Assembly: GCA_018065485.1 (NCBI GenBank)
Contig: JAGHTF010000078.1
Coordinates: 1-36,085 of the forward strand
Length of the DNA stretch: 36,085 nt
Reading direction: 5' to 3'
From: Candidatus Cryptobacteroides fimicaballi
GTDB lineage: Bacteria; Bacteroidota; Bacteroidia; Bacteroidales; UBA932
A model generated the notes under the pieces. That model was not told the DNA's origin. It ran no database searches and was given only the letters and a program-made list of their open reading frames with translations. Of this stretch, positions 7,736-14,366 are shown in pieces. The position numbers were made by a program, and so were the translations under genes. Positions within the stretch are counted from its first letter, which is position 1; each line of letters begins with the position of its first letter.

Positions 7736-8569
7736 ATGACAGAAGAATTGAAGAATAAGCTGCTTTCTATCAAGCACGTAGCGCTGGATATGGACGGAAC
7801 CGTCTACCTGTCCGACACCATCTTCCCCTTTACCCTCGAATTCCTTTCCCGCCTTCGCGCGATGGGAATCGGTTATTCGTTCCTTACCAACAACCCTACC
7901 AAATCGCTGAGCGACTATCTTTCCAAACTGAAGCGGATGGGGATAGATGCTTCGCCGGAACAGATGTACACCACCAGCATCGCAATGATAGACTACATCC
8001 ACGTGCATTACCCATCGGCCCGAAAACTTTTCGTACTGGGTACTCCGTCGATGAGCGCGATGATGCAGGAGGCAGGATTTGAACTCACTTCGGACAGCGC
8101 AGATGACCGGCCGGATATTGTCATAGGTTCGTTCGATATGACCCTCACTTACTCCCGACTGTGCCGGGCAGCCTGGTGGGTTTCGCAGGGCCTGCCCTAT
8201 CTGGCCACCAACCCCGACCGCGTATGCCCTACCGACCAGCCCACCGTCCTCGTAGATTGCGGCAGCATCTGCAAATGTATCGAGCACGCCACCGGCAGGC
8301 AACCGGACGTTACTCTGGGCAAGCCCGATCCCAATATGCTCGCCGGAATTCAAAGGCGTCTTGGCCTGGAGGCCTGGCAGATAGCGATGGTCGGCGACCG
8401 CATCTACACCGACATAGAGATGGCTCACCGCGCCGGAGCTTTCGGAGTACTGGTATTGAGTGGCGAAACCACGCTTGAAGTTGCGCAGGCCGCCCCAAAG
8501 CAACCCTCGCTCATCTGCCGCGACATCGCTCACTTCGCCGACCTCCTCGCCCTTGCCCGCCAGCAGTAA
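7736..8569 (+). CDS. HAD-superfamily subfamily IIA phosphatase (NagD/PGP-like)
   Basis: The 277-residue protein carries the HAD motifs in order: motif I DMDGTVYL (about 18-25) with nucleophile and acid/base aspartates, motif II FLTNN (about 52-56), a conserved lysine in GKPDPNML and motif III MVGDRIYTDIEMA with metal-binding aspartates. The cap between motifs II and III is of the large C2 type seen in NagD, AraL and phosphoglycolate phosphatase relatives. These cytoplasmic enzymes dephosphorylate sugar phosphates or similar small metabolites. Substrate cannot be read from the sequence. It follows the lipoprotein gene by 11 bp, and a conserved hairpin lies 2 nt after its stop. Confidence 0.85.
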   Translation: MTEELKNKLLSIKHVALDMDGTVYLSDTIFPFTLEFLSRLRAMGIGYSFLTNNPTKSLSDYLSKLKRMGIDASPEQMYTTSIAMIDYIHVHYPSARKLFVLGTPSMSAMMQEAGFELTSDSADDRPDIVIGSFDMTLTYSRLCRAAWWVSQGLPYLATNPDRVCPTDQPTVLVDCGSICKCIEHATGRQPDVTLGKPDPNMLAGIQRRLGLEAWQIAMVGDRIYTDIEMAHRAGAFGVLVLSGETTLEVAQAAPKQPSLICRDIAHFADLLALARQQ

Positions 8570-8607
8570 AGTTGCACGGACGCGAGTCACTCGCGTCCGC
8601 GCAACTT
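8569..8607 (+). repeat. Conserved stop-adjacent hairpin, copy 2
   Basis: AAGTTGC...GCAACTT outer arms enclose GGACGCGAG-TCA-CTCGCGTCC (8578-8598). The outer arm overlaps the last base of the HAD stop codon. It lies between convergent genes (HAD and symporter). No long T-tract follows on the plus strand (CAACTTACTG). Confidence 0.85.
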
Positions 8608-8705
8608 ACTGCACTAACCTGTTCTGACCGCTCAACACCAACACTTTTTTTGCCCGTTTTCAGAAACCACTAAGTATCAACTATTTCCAAAAACGGCTCC
8701 AGCAA

Positions 8706-9881
8706 CTACGCGTCAACCCCGTGCAGCTTTTTGGAAAATTTATCGACAATGAGGGCAATGGCCCCGTCGGCGGTGACATTGCATGCTGTGCCGAAACTGT
8801 CCATTACAATGTAAAGCGCAACAATCAGAGCCTGGCTGTCCGTGTCGAATCCGAGCACCGACGACAATATGCCCAGCGAAGCCATAACCACTCCGCCCGG
8901 CACCCCCGGCGCCGCAACTGCAATAATCGCAAGCATCAAAATGAAGCGCAGGATGAACCCGAAGGTAAAGGGCATCCCCTGCAGCAGCATAATCGTGATC
9001 ACGCAGGCCGTAAGCTTAATCATAGACCCCGGCATATGGATATTGGCGCAAAGGGGCACCGTGAATTTGCTGACAGGCTCGCTTGCACCGCATTTCTGGG
9101 CGCAGGCAAGCGTAACCGGTATCGTGGCCGCACTGCTCGACGTTCCCAAGCCCGTGAGGTATGCCGGCAGCATAGAGACAAGGCTCTTGATAGGATTCTT
9201 TCGGGAGACAATCCCGGAAACACAGAAAAGAATAACCAGCCACACCATACTCATCGCAAAGATTGCCACTATCACTGTAGCGAAAACTTTCATGATCGGA
9301 GCCATCTCCCCGGAGTAAGACATCTTGAGGAAAATGCCGAATATGTAGATGGGAAGCAGCGGGATGAGGGTCTTGGAGATGGCTTTTGTGACAATCTCCT
9401 CGAAGTCCAGGGCGACGTTCTTGAAATACCCCTTCCCTGTGGTTGTCAGCAGGGTTCCGGCCAAAAAGGAGAACACCAGTGCCGAAGTAACGTTCATAAA
9501 CGGGGGGATGTCCAGAATAAAATACGGAGCCAGGGTGTCGTCCCCGGTTTTAGCTACGCTCATCTGCATACCGTCCAGAAGGCTGGGGAACAGGCTGACG
9601 CTCACACCATACGAAAAAACTCCTGCAGCTACGCTCGAGAAATATGCCAGGGCGATGGTGAAAAGCAGCAGTTTTCCGGCCCCGCTTCCCATCTTGCAGA
9701 TGGCAGGAGTAACAAGCCCCACGATAATGAGGGGAATCATAAATCCGATGTACTGTGAGAAGATATAATTGAAGGTTGTGAAGACCCTGATTACCGGGGC
9801 CGGAAGCCAATGTCCCAAAAGAGCTCCCAGTACACAGGCAGCCAGAACTTTCCAAATCAGAGCGATTTTGATTTTTTTCAT
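8706..9881 (-). CDS. Dicarboxylate/amino-acid:cation symporter (DAACS, SDF family)
   Basis: From the ATG at 9881 the protein is 391 residues with about eight hydrophobic transmembrane segments plus re-entrant loops. Family signatures are the serine-rich hairpin GTSSSAATIP (246-255), the second hairpin APGVPGGVV (324-332) and the TM8 stretch MDSFGTACNVTADG, with the substrate- and ion-binding D361 and N368. These proteins import dicarboxylates or acidic or neutral amino acids with Na+ or H+. The usual NMDGT cation motif is replaced by NIHMPGS (280-286), so cation coupling or substrate may differ. An alternative in-frame start at 9920 would lie upstream of the predicted promoter at 9899-9930, which favours 9881. 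It is divergent from rpsO and transcribed alone. Confidence 0.88.
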   Translation of the reverse strand: MKKIKIALIWKVLAACVLGALLGHWLPAPVIRVFTTFNYIFSQYIGFMIPLIIVGLVTPAICKMGSGAGKLLLFTIALAYFSSVAAGVFSYGVSVSLFPSLLDGMQMSVAKTGDDTLAPYFILDIPPFMNVTSALVFSFLAGTLLTTTGKGYFKNVALDFEEIVTKAISKTLIPLLPIYIFGIFLKMSYSGEMAPIMKVFATVIVAIFAMSMVWLVILFCVSGIVSRKNPIKSLVSMLPAYLTGLGTSSSAATIPVTLACAQKCGASEPVSKFTVPLCANIHMPGSMIKLTACVITIMLLQGMPFTFGFILRFILMLAIIAVAAPGVPGGVVMASLGILSSVLGFDTDSQALIVALYIVMDSFGTACNVTADGAIALIVDKFSKKLHGVDA

Positions 9882-9898
9882 ACGTCCGGATATTTTGT

Positions 9899-9930
9899 CA
9901 AAGATAATCACTTTTTGCAAAACTTGCTAA
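9899..9930 (-). promoter_or_regulatory. Promoter for the symporter gene
   Basis: On the minus strand TTAG (9930-9927) is followed after 20 nt by TATCTTTG (9906-9899), an exact -7 match. The -33 box abuts that of rpsO on the other strand (9923-9926). The start site would fall near 9892, leaving a leader of about 10 nt before the ATG at 9881. Confidence 0.55.
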
Positions 9931-9954
9931 ATAAAAAGGGATTTGCTATCTTTG
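9923..9954 (+). promoter_or_regulatory. Promoter for rpsO
   Basis: CTTG (9923-9926) is followed after 20 nt by TATCTTTG (9947-9954), an exact match to the Bacteroidota -7 box. Transcription should start near 9960, giving a leader of about 95 nt before the rpsO ATG at 10056. Confidence 0.6.
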
Positions 9955-9959
9955 TCCGA

Positions 9960-10055
9960 TTTTTGACCGCGGTGGCCAGAAACGTTTAACCGGAGGATGC
10001 CGGACGGGCAGTGAAAAGGTCCGCAGGCAAACTCGAAAACAAAAATTAAACTGCT
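9960..10055 (+). promoter_or_regulatory. Structured rpsO 5' leader, candidate S15 autoregulatory RNA
   Basis: The predicted leader is about 95 nt. A hairpin CCGG-AGGATG-CCGG (9990-10003) can form, and GCGG (9969-9972) can pair with CCGC (10021-10024) to close a multi-branched fold, followed by an unstructured A-rich stretch before the ATG. Autoregulation of rpsO by S15 binding to its leader is known in several phyla. That it occurs here is inference from position and foldability only. Confidence 0.3.
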
Positions 10056-10331
10056 ATGGCTGAATACTTAATGCCAGAGAAAAAGCAGGAGATTTTCGCG
10101 AAGTACGGGAAGTCTAATAAGGACACCGGCTCACCTGAGAGTCAAGTTGCTTTATTTTCCTACCGTATCGCTCACCTTACCCAGCACGTTAAGGCAAACA
10201 AGAAGGACGTTGTAACACGCCGTTCACTCCTTCGCCTCGTAGGTAAGAGACGTCAGGTTCTGGATTATCACCAGAAGATCGACATCGAGAGATACAGAAA
10301 GATCGTCAAGGAGTTGGGTCTCCGTCGATAA
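10056..10331 (+). CDS. rpsO: 30S ribosomal protein S15
   Basis: The 91-residue product is a near-complete match in length to bacterial S15 (about 89). Characteristic segments are DTGSPESQVALFSYRIAHLT, RRSLLRLVGKRRQVLDY and the ending YRKIVKELGLRR. S15 binds the central domain of 16S rRNA early in 30S assembly and contributes to the B4 subunit bridge. It has its own promoter and a strong terminator downstream; pnp follows, as in many bacteria. Confidence 0.97.
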   Translation: MAEYLMPEKKQEIFAKYGKSNKDTGSPESQVALFSYRIAHLTQHVKANKKDVVTRRSLLRLVGKRRQVLDYHQKIDIERYRKIVKELGLRR

Positions 10332-10351
10332 TCACGATAGGAAAGATTAGG

Positions 10352-10384
10352 GGTGGTGCCCGGTTGCGGCACCGCCTTTTTTTT
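10352..10384 (+). terminator. Intrinsic terminator after rpsO
   Basis: Arms GGTGGTGCC (10352-10360) and GGCACCGCC (10368-10376) form a 9-bp stem with one G-U pair and a 7-nt loop, followed by eight T (10377-10384). It separates rpsO from pnp, although read-through into pnp is likely since no clear pnp promoter was seen. Confidence 0.88.
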
Positions 10385-10475
10385 AAAAAGCCCCGGCCGC
10401 CCGCAGAACCCCACCGCAGAAAAAATATAGCGCAGCAGCTCAAATAAAAGACGTAACGACGTAAAGAAAAAGACA

Positions 10476-12863
10476 ATGAACGTAATTAAGAAAACAATCA
10501 ATCTGGCCGACGGCCGCGTGATTGAAATCGAAACCGGAAAACTCGCCAAGCAGGCAGCCGGTTCAGCAGTAGTAAAAATGGGTGGCACTATGCTTCTTGC
10601 CACAGTAACAGCAGCAACAGAAGTAAAGGAGGGCACGGATTTTATGCCCCTCACCGTAGATTACAAGGAGAAGTACTATTCGGCAGGCCGGTTCCCCGGC
10701 GGATTCCTCAAGCGTGAAGGAAAATCTTCAGACTACGAGATTCTCATCTCCCGCCTCATCGACCGCCCCATCCGTCCTCTCTGGCCGGACGACTTCCATC
10801 TCGAAGTATTCGTGAACGTAACCCTTATTTCGGCCGACAAGGACACTCAGCCCGACGCCCTGGCCGGTCTTGCAGCTTCCTGCGCACTTGCAACTTCCGA
10901 CCTTCCGTTCCTCGGACCCATCTCTGAGGTTCGCGTTTGCCGTATCGACGGACAGTTCGTCATCAACCCCGGATTTGAAGATATGAAGCGTGCCGACCTC
11001 GAACTTATGGTCGCCGCCACCGAGGAGAACATTATGATGGTCGAGGGAGAGATGAAGGAAGTCAGCGAGCACGATATGCTGGAGTCCATCAAGTTCGCCC
11101 ACGAGGAAATCAAGAAGCACTGCCGCGTCCAGAAGGAACTTATGCAGGAACTCGGCACCGACGTCAACAAGCGCGACTATCCGCACGACGTCGAGGATGA
11201 GCAGCTCCGCAAGGAAGTTTACGATTTCTGCTACGGCAAGTGCTATGCTCTTGCAAAGAGCGCCAAGCCCAAGCACGAGCGCGAAAACGGCTTCAAGGCC
11301 ATCAGGGACGAATTCATTGCAACGATTCCCCAGCCCGGCGATTCCCTCGCTCAGGTTGCCGAATATAACACCAAGGTTGCCCTCGCAGGCCGCTACTACG
11401 GCGCTGTGGAGAAGGAGGCAATGCGCAATATGATTCTGGACGAAGGCTGTCGCCTCGACGGCCGTACCACCACTCAGGTACGCCCTATCTGGTGCGAAGT
11501 GGGCTATCTGCCCTGCGCACACGGCAGTGCAATCTTCACCCGCGGTGAAACCCAGTCTCTTGCCAGCGTCACCCTCGGTACCAAGATGGATATGAAAGAG
11601 ACCGACGAGGTTCTCATCCAGGACGACCAGCAAGTTGTGCTCCACTACAATTTCCCTCCGTTCGCTACCGGCGAGGCCAAGAGCCAGAGGGGAGTGGGCC
11701 GTCGCGAAATCGGTCACGGAAACCTCGCCCTGCGCGCCCTTAAGCCCGTAATTCCCGTAGCTCCCGAGAACCCCTACGCTGTTCGCATTGTAAGTGATAT
11801 CCTCGAGTCAAACGGTTCATCTTCAATGGCTTCGGTTTGCGGCGGATGCCTCGCGCTGATGGATGCGGGCGTTCAGATTTCCAAGCCGGTTGCCGGCGTT
11901 GCGATGGGCCTCATCACCGACGCTGAGCATCCCAACGACCGTTATGCCATCCTTACCGATATCCTCGGCGATGAGGATCACCTCGGCGATATGGACTTCA
12001 AGGTTACCGGTACTGCCGACGGTATTACCGCTACGCAGATGGACATTAAGGTTGATGGCCTCAGCTACGAAGTGCTCGAGAAGGCTCTTGAGCAGGCTCG
12101 TCAGGGCAGAATGCACATTATGGGCGAGATGCTCAAGACCATCAGCGCACCGCGCGAAGATTACAAGCCCTTCGTTCCCCGCATCCAGCAGCTCATCGTT
12201 GCTTCCGAGTTCATCGGCGCAATCATCGGCAAGGGCGGAGAGACAATCCAGAGGATTCAGAAGGAAACTGGCGCTACCATCAACATCGACGAGCAGCCCA
12301 ATCCCAACGGAGAAGGTACGGTGGGTGTTGTTGACATCGCTTCCAACGATGCCGAAGCTATGCAGAAGGCTATCGACTGGATTAACGGCATCACCGCTGT
12401 TCCCGAGGTAGGCCAGACCTATCACGGAAAAGTTGTCAGCATCCTCGAATTCGGCGCATTCATTGAGATTCTTCCCGGAAAGGAAGGCCTGCTGCACGTC
12501 AGCGAGATAGCCTGGACCAAGACCGATAAGGTTGAGGATGTTCTCAAGGTTGGCGACGAGGTCGATGTCAAGCTTCTCGAAATCGATGCCAAGACCGGTA
12601 AGATGCGTCTTTCTATGAGAGCTCTCACCGAGAAACCCGAAGGATACGTTGAGCCCGAGCGCAAGCCCCGTGGCGACAGGGGAGACCGTCGAGGCAGCGG
12701 ACACGACCGCAACGAGCGCTCCGAGCGCCGCAACGACCGTCGCAGCGGCGGACACGACCGCGGTGAGCGCTCCGAGCGCCGCTTCGAGCGCCGTCCCCGT
12801 CACGAAGATGCCCCCGCTCCCGTAGCCGACGATTTCAAGGAACCCGTAGACGAAATCTTCTAG
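10476..12863 (+). CDS. pnp: Polyribonucleotide nucleotidyltransferase (PNPase)
   Basis: The 795-residue protein degrades RNA 3' to 5' using phosphate. Domain order is the usual one: first RNase PH domain, helical linker, second RNase PH domain (catalytic-site region [15 protein letters not shown]), KH domain with [12 protein letters not shown] (about 568-645) and S1 domain (about 646-718, [19 protein letters not shown]). The C-terminus extends about 77 residues beyond S1 as an Arg/Gly/Ser/Glu-rich disordered tail, longer than in E. coli, which may bind RNA or partner proteins. Two 51-bp near-copies within it (12699-12782) show the tail grew by duplication. No TANNTTTG box was seen in 10385-10475, so expression may depend on rpsO read-through. 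rpiB begins 1 nt after its stop. Confidence 0.96.
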   Translation: MNVIKKTINLADGRVIEIETGKLAKQAAGSAVVKMGGTMLLATVTAATEVKEGTDFMPLTVDYKEKYYSAGRFPGGFLKREGKSSDYEILISRLIDRPIRPLWPDDFHLEVFVNVTLISADKDTQPDALAGLAASCALATSDLPFLGPISEVRVCRIDGQFVINPGFEDMKRADLELMVAATEENIMMVEGEMKEVSEHDMLESIKFAHEEIKKHCRVQKELMQELGTDVNKRDYPHDVEDEQLRKEVYDFCYGKCYALAKSAKPKHERENGFKAIRDEFIATIPQPGDSLAQVAEYNTKVALAGRYYGAVEKEAMRNMILDEGCRLDGRTTTQVRPIWCEVGYLPCAHGSAIFTRGETQSLASVTLGTKMDMKETDEVLIQDDQQVVLHYNFPPFATGEAKSQRGVGRREIGHGNLALRALKPVIPVAPENPYAVRIVSDILESNGSSSMASVCGGCLALMDAGVQISKPVAGVAMGLITDAEHPNDRYAILTDILGDEDHLGDMDFKVTGTADGITATQMDIKVDGLSYEVLEKALEQARQGRMHIMGEMLKTISAPREDYKPFVPRIQQLIVASEFIGAIIGKGGETIQRIQKETGATINIDEQPNPNGEGTVGVVDIASNDAEAMQKAIDWINGITAVPEVGQTYHGKVVSILEFGAFIEILPGKEGLLHVSEIAWTKTDKVEDVLKVGDEVDVKLLEIDAKTGKMRLSMRALTEKPEGYVEPERKPRGDRGDRRGSGHDRNERSERRNDRRSGGHDRGERSERRFERRPRHEDAPAPVADDFKEPVDEIF

Positions 12864-12864
12864 T

Positions 12865-13287
12865 ATGAGAATAGGAGTCTGTTCCGACCACGCCGGCTTT
12901 GAATACAAAGACCGCATCATAAGCTATCTGCTTGGAAAAGGCTACGATGTCGTGAATTACGGCACCGACAGCACCGAAAGTTGCGACTATCCCGACTTTG
13001 CCCACGCACTTGGCTCTGCCATCGACAATGGCGACGTGGATTGCGGAATAGCCCTGTGCGGCACCGGCAACGGAATGGCAATGACACTGAACAAACACGC
13101 AGGGGTACGCGCCGCTCTGGCTTGGGGCGTAGCCCTTGCTTCTCTTGCCAAAGAGCACAACAACGCCAACGTCCTTGTGCTTCCCGCACGTTTCATCTCT
13201 TACCGGATGGCCCTCGCCTGCATCCGCTCCTGGCTCGCCGCCGCCTTCGCCGCCGGCCGCCACCAGCGCCGCATCCAGAAAATCTAA
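12865..13287 (+). CDS. rpiB: Ribose-5-phosphate isomerase B
   Basis: The 140-residue product matches RpiB in length and motifs: CSDHAGFEYK at the N-terminus, DYPDFA, the active-site CGTGNGMAM with its cysteine and anion-binding glycines, and HNNANVLVLPAR. It interconverts ribose 5-phosphate and ribulose 5-phosphate in the pentose phosphate pathway, in the cytoplasm. Its start is 1 nt after the pnp stop, indicating translational coupling. The C-terminus (AAAFAAGRHQRRIQKI) is short and Ala/Arg-rich. A hairpin repeat begins immediately after the TAA. LacA/RpiB family distinction is not absolute, but RpiB is much more likely. Confidence 0.92.
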   Translation: MRIGVCSDHAGFEYKDRIISYLLGKGYDVVNYGTDSTESCDYPDFAHALGSAIDNGDVDCGIALCGTGNGMAMTLNKHAGVRAALAWGVALASLAKEHNNANVLVLPARFISYRMALACIRSWLAAAFAAGRHQRRIQKI

Positions 13288-13321
13288 TTGCACACACGCG
13301 AGTCACTCGCGTCCGCGCAAC
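13288..13321 (+). repeat. Conserved stop-adjacent hairpin, copy 3
   Basis: The core ACGCGAGTCACTCGCGT lies at 13296-13312, with TTGC...GCGCAA arms, directly after the rpiB stop codon and followed by CTTTT. It is identical to copy 4 over 33 nt. Confidence 0.85.
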
Positions 13322-13332
13322 TTTTAAAGATT

Positions 13333-13362
13333 GCCCCGGCCGTAAGTGAATCGTGCCGGGGC
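13333..13362. terminator. Bidirectional hairpin between convergent rpiB and truB
   Basis: GCCCCGGC (13333-13340) pairs with GCCGGGGC (13355-13362). On the plus strand GTTTTGG follows; on the minus strand a short T-rich stretch (AATCTTT) follows. It probably stops transcripts from both sides. Confidence 0.65.
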
Positions 13363-13386
13363 GTTTTGGAATTGCGTATCAATAAT

Positions 13387-14298
13387 CTAATCCAGAAGCC
13401 GTAAGGCTTCGTCGAGAGTTATTGCTTGTTCAATTGTGAACCCTCCGTTGAGGGTCCGTCGCAGGGAGCTCAGAAATGCTCCGCTGCCGAGCGCTTCGCC
13501 CAGATCTCTTGCGAGTGCCCGTATGTAAGTGCCTTTGCTGCAGTTGACTTCCACCATCGCCGTAGGCAGATTGTACCCGCTTACATCCGCTACGTTTATT
13601 CTTCCGCTCGCCCCGTCCTCCCCGCCGGAGGCTGGCGCAGAGGACCCTAAGCACCCGCGCTTGATAGCGGGAGGGGCCCACGAAGTGGGAGGGATGAGCG
13701 ACAGCGAAGGTCCGGCTGTGCCAGCCTCCTGCGGCGCGGACAGCCACTCCAGCACCTTCAGGCTGTAAATGTTTATCCGATTGGTCTGCAGAAGCTCCGC
13801 CGCACTGTGGTCGAACTCCACCCCCTCGCGCGCCGCCTGCCTGAGCAGCCGCCGCGCCGTCTCATAAGCCCTGACCCCGTCCACCGACTTGGCGCTGAAA
13901 AGCGGCGCCACCTGCTCCTGCTCCCCCACGAAAGCCGGAAGCACCCTCTCCAGGGCCTCCCGCGACACTCCGTCCAGCGGACAAACCTTATCGATAGATT
14001 TCTCTCTGTCAAACGACGGCGTAGTGGCCCCGAAGCTCACTCCGGCAACATACGCCTTAGGGCTGGCCTGCAGTTCCTCCGCCTTCTTGGTGGCAGGACC
14101 AATACATACCAGCAGAATCCCCGTAGCCAGAGGGTCCAGCGTACCGGCGTGCCCCACCTTCAGGTTCTTCTTCCCAAAGTGACGCTTAGCCGCATACTTG
14201 ACCTTCCGCACCACATCGGCAGATGTCCACCTGTACGGTTTGTCAATCGGCAGTACTATCCCCTCGGGATAATCTTCTATCTTATCGGAAAATCTCAT
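13387..14298 (-). CDS. truB: tRNA pseudouridine(55) synthase with an internal insertion
   Basis: Taking the ATG at 14298 gives 303 residues. TruB converts U55 of tRNAs to pseudouridine in the T-loop. The catalytic aspartate is D55 in AGTLDPLATG. Other family motifs are GILLVCIGPATK, YVAGVSFGATTPSFD and CSKGTYIRALARDLGEALGSGA. Between residues about 188 and 232 there is an extra, low-complexity Pro/Ser/Gly-rich stretch (PQEAGTAGPSLSLIPPTSW at its start) that ordinary TruB proteins lack. It coincides with a palindromic DNA element at 13627-13729 inserted in frame. An upstream in-frame start at 14322 would add eight residues encoded by the direct-repeat spacer, so it is less likely. The gene lies 68 bp downstream of gltX on the same strand. 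Confidence 0.92.
   Translation of the reverse strand: MRFSDKIEDYPEGIVLPIDKPYRWTSADVVRKVKYAAKRHFGKKNLKVGHAGTLDPLATGILLVCIGPATKKAEELQASPKAYVAGVSFGATTPSFDREKSIDKVCPLDGVSREALERVLPAFVGEQEQVAPLFSAKSVDGVRAYETARRLLRQAAREGVEFDHSAAELLQTNRINIYSLKVLEWLSAPQEAGTAGPSLSLIPPTSWAPPAIKRGCLGSSAPASGGEDGASGRINVADVSGYNLPTAMVEVNCSKGTYIRALARDLGEALGSGAFLSSLRRTLNGGFTIEQAITLDEALRLLD
13627..13729. repeat. Palindromic repeat element inserted in frame within truB
   Basis: Imperfect inverted-repeat arms of about 20 bp (13627-13646 and 13709-13729, sharing GGAGGCTGGC and GGACC blocks) enclose smaller hairpins such as CCCGC/GCGGG and CCCAC-GAA-GTGGG. The element has the architecture of a dispersed intergenic palindrome, yet it is read through as residues about 190-224 of TruB without a stop or frameshift. 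Confidence 0.7.
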
Positions 14299-14307
14299 CT
14301 GTCTCCA

Positions 14308-14366
14308 AATCCAACCGGCCAACCCACCCGGCTAATCCAATCAAACCCCAATCCAACCGGCCAACC
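14308..14366. repeat. 17-bp direct repeat pair in the truB-gltX spacer
   Basis: AATCCAACCGGCCAACC occurs at 14308-14324 and again at 14350-14366, filling most of the 68-bp spacer. The CCGGCCAA core also appears in the tandem repeat inside gltX. There is no other recognisable signal in the spacer. Confidence 0.75.

Noticed and set aside
8653-8694. CCGTTTT/AAAACGG pairing as symporter terminator
   Set aside because: The loop is long and no T-tract follows on the minus strand, so support is too weak to list.
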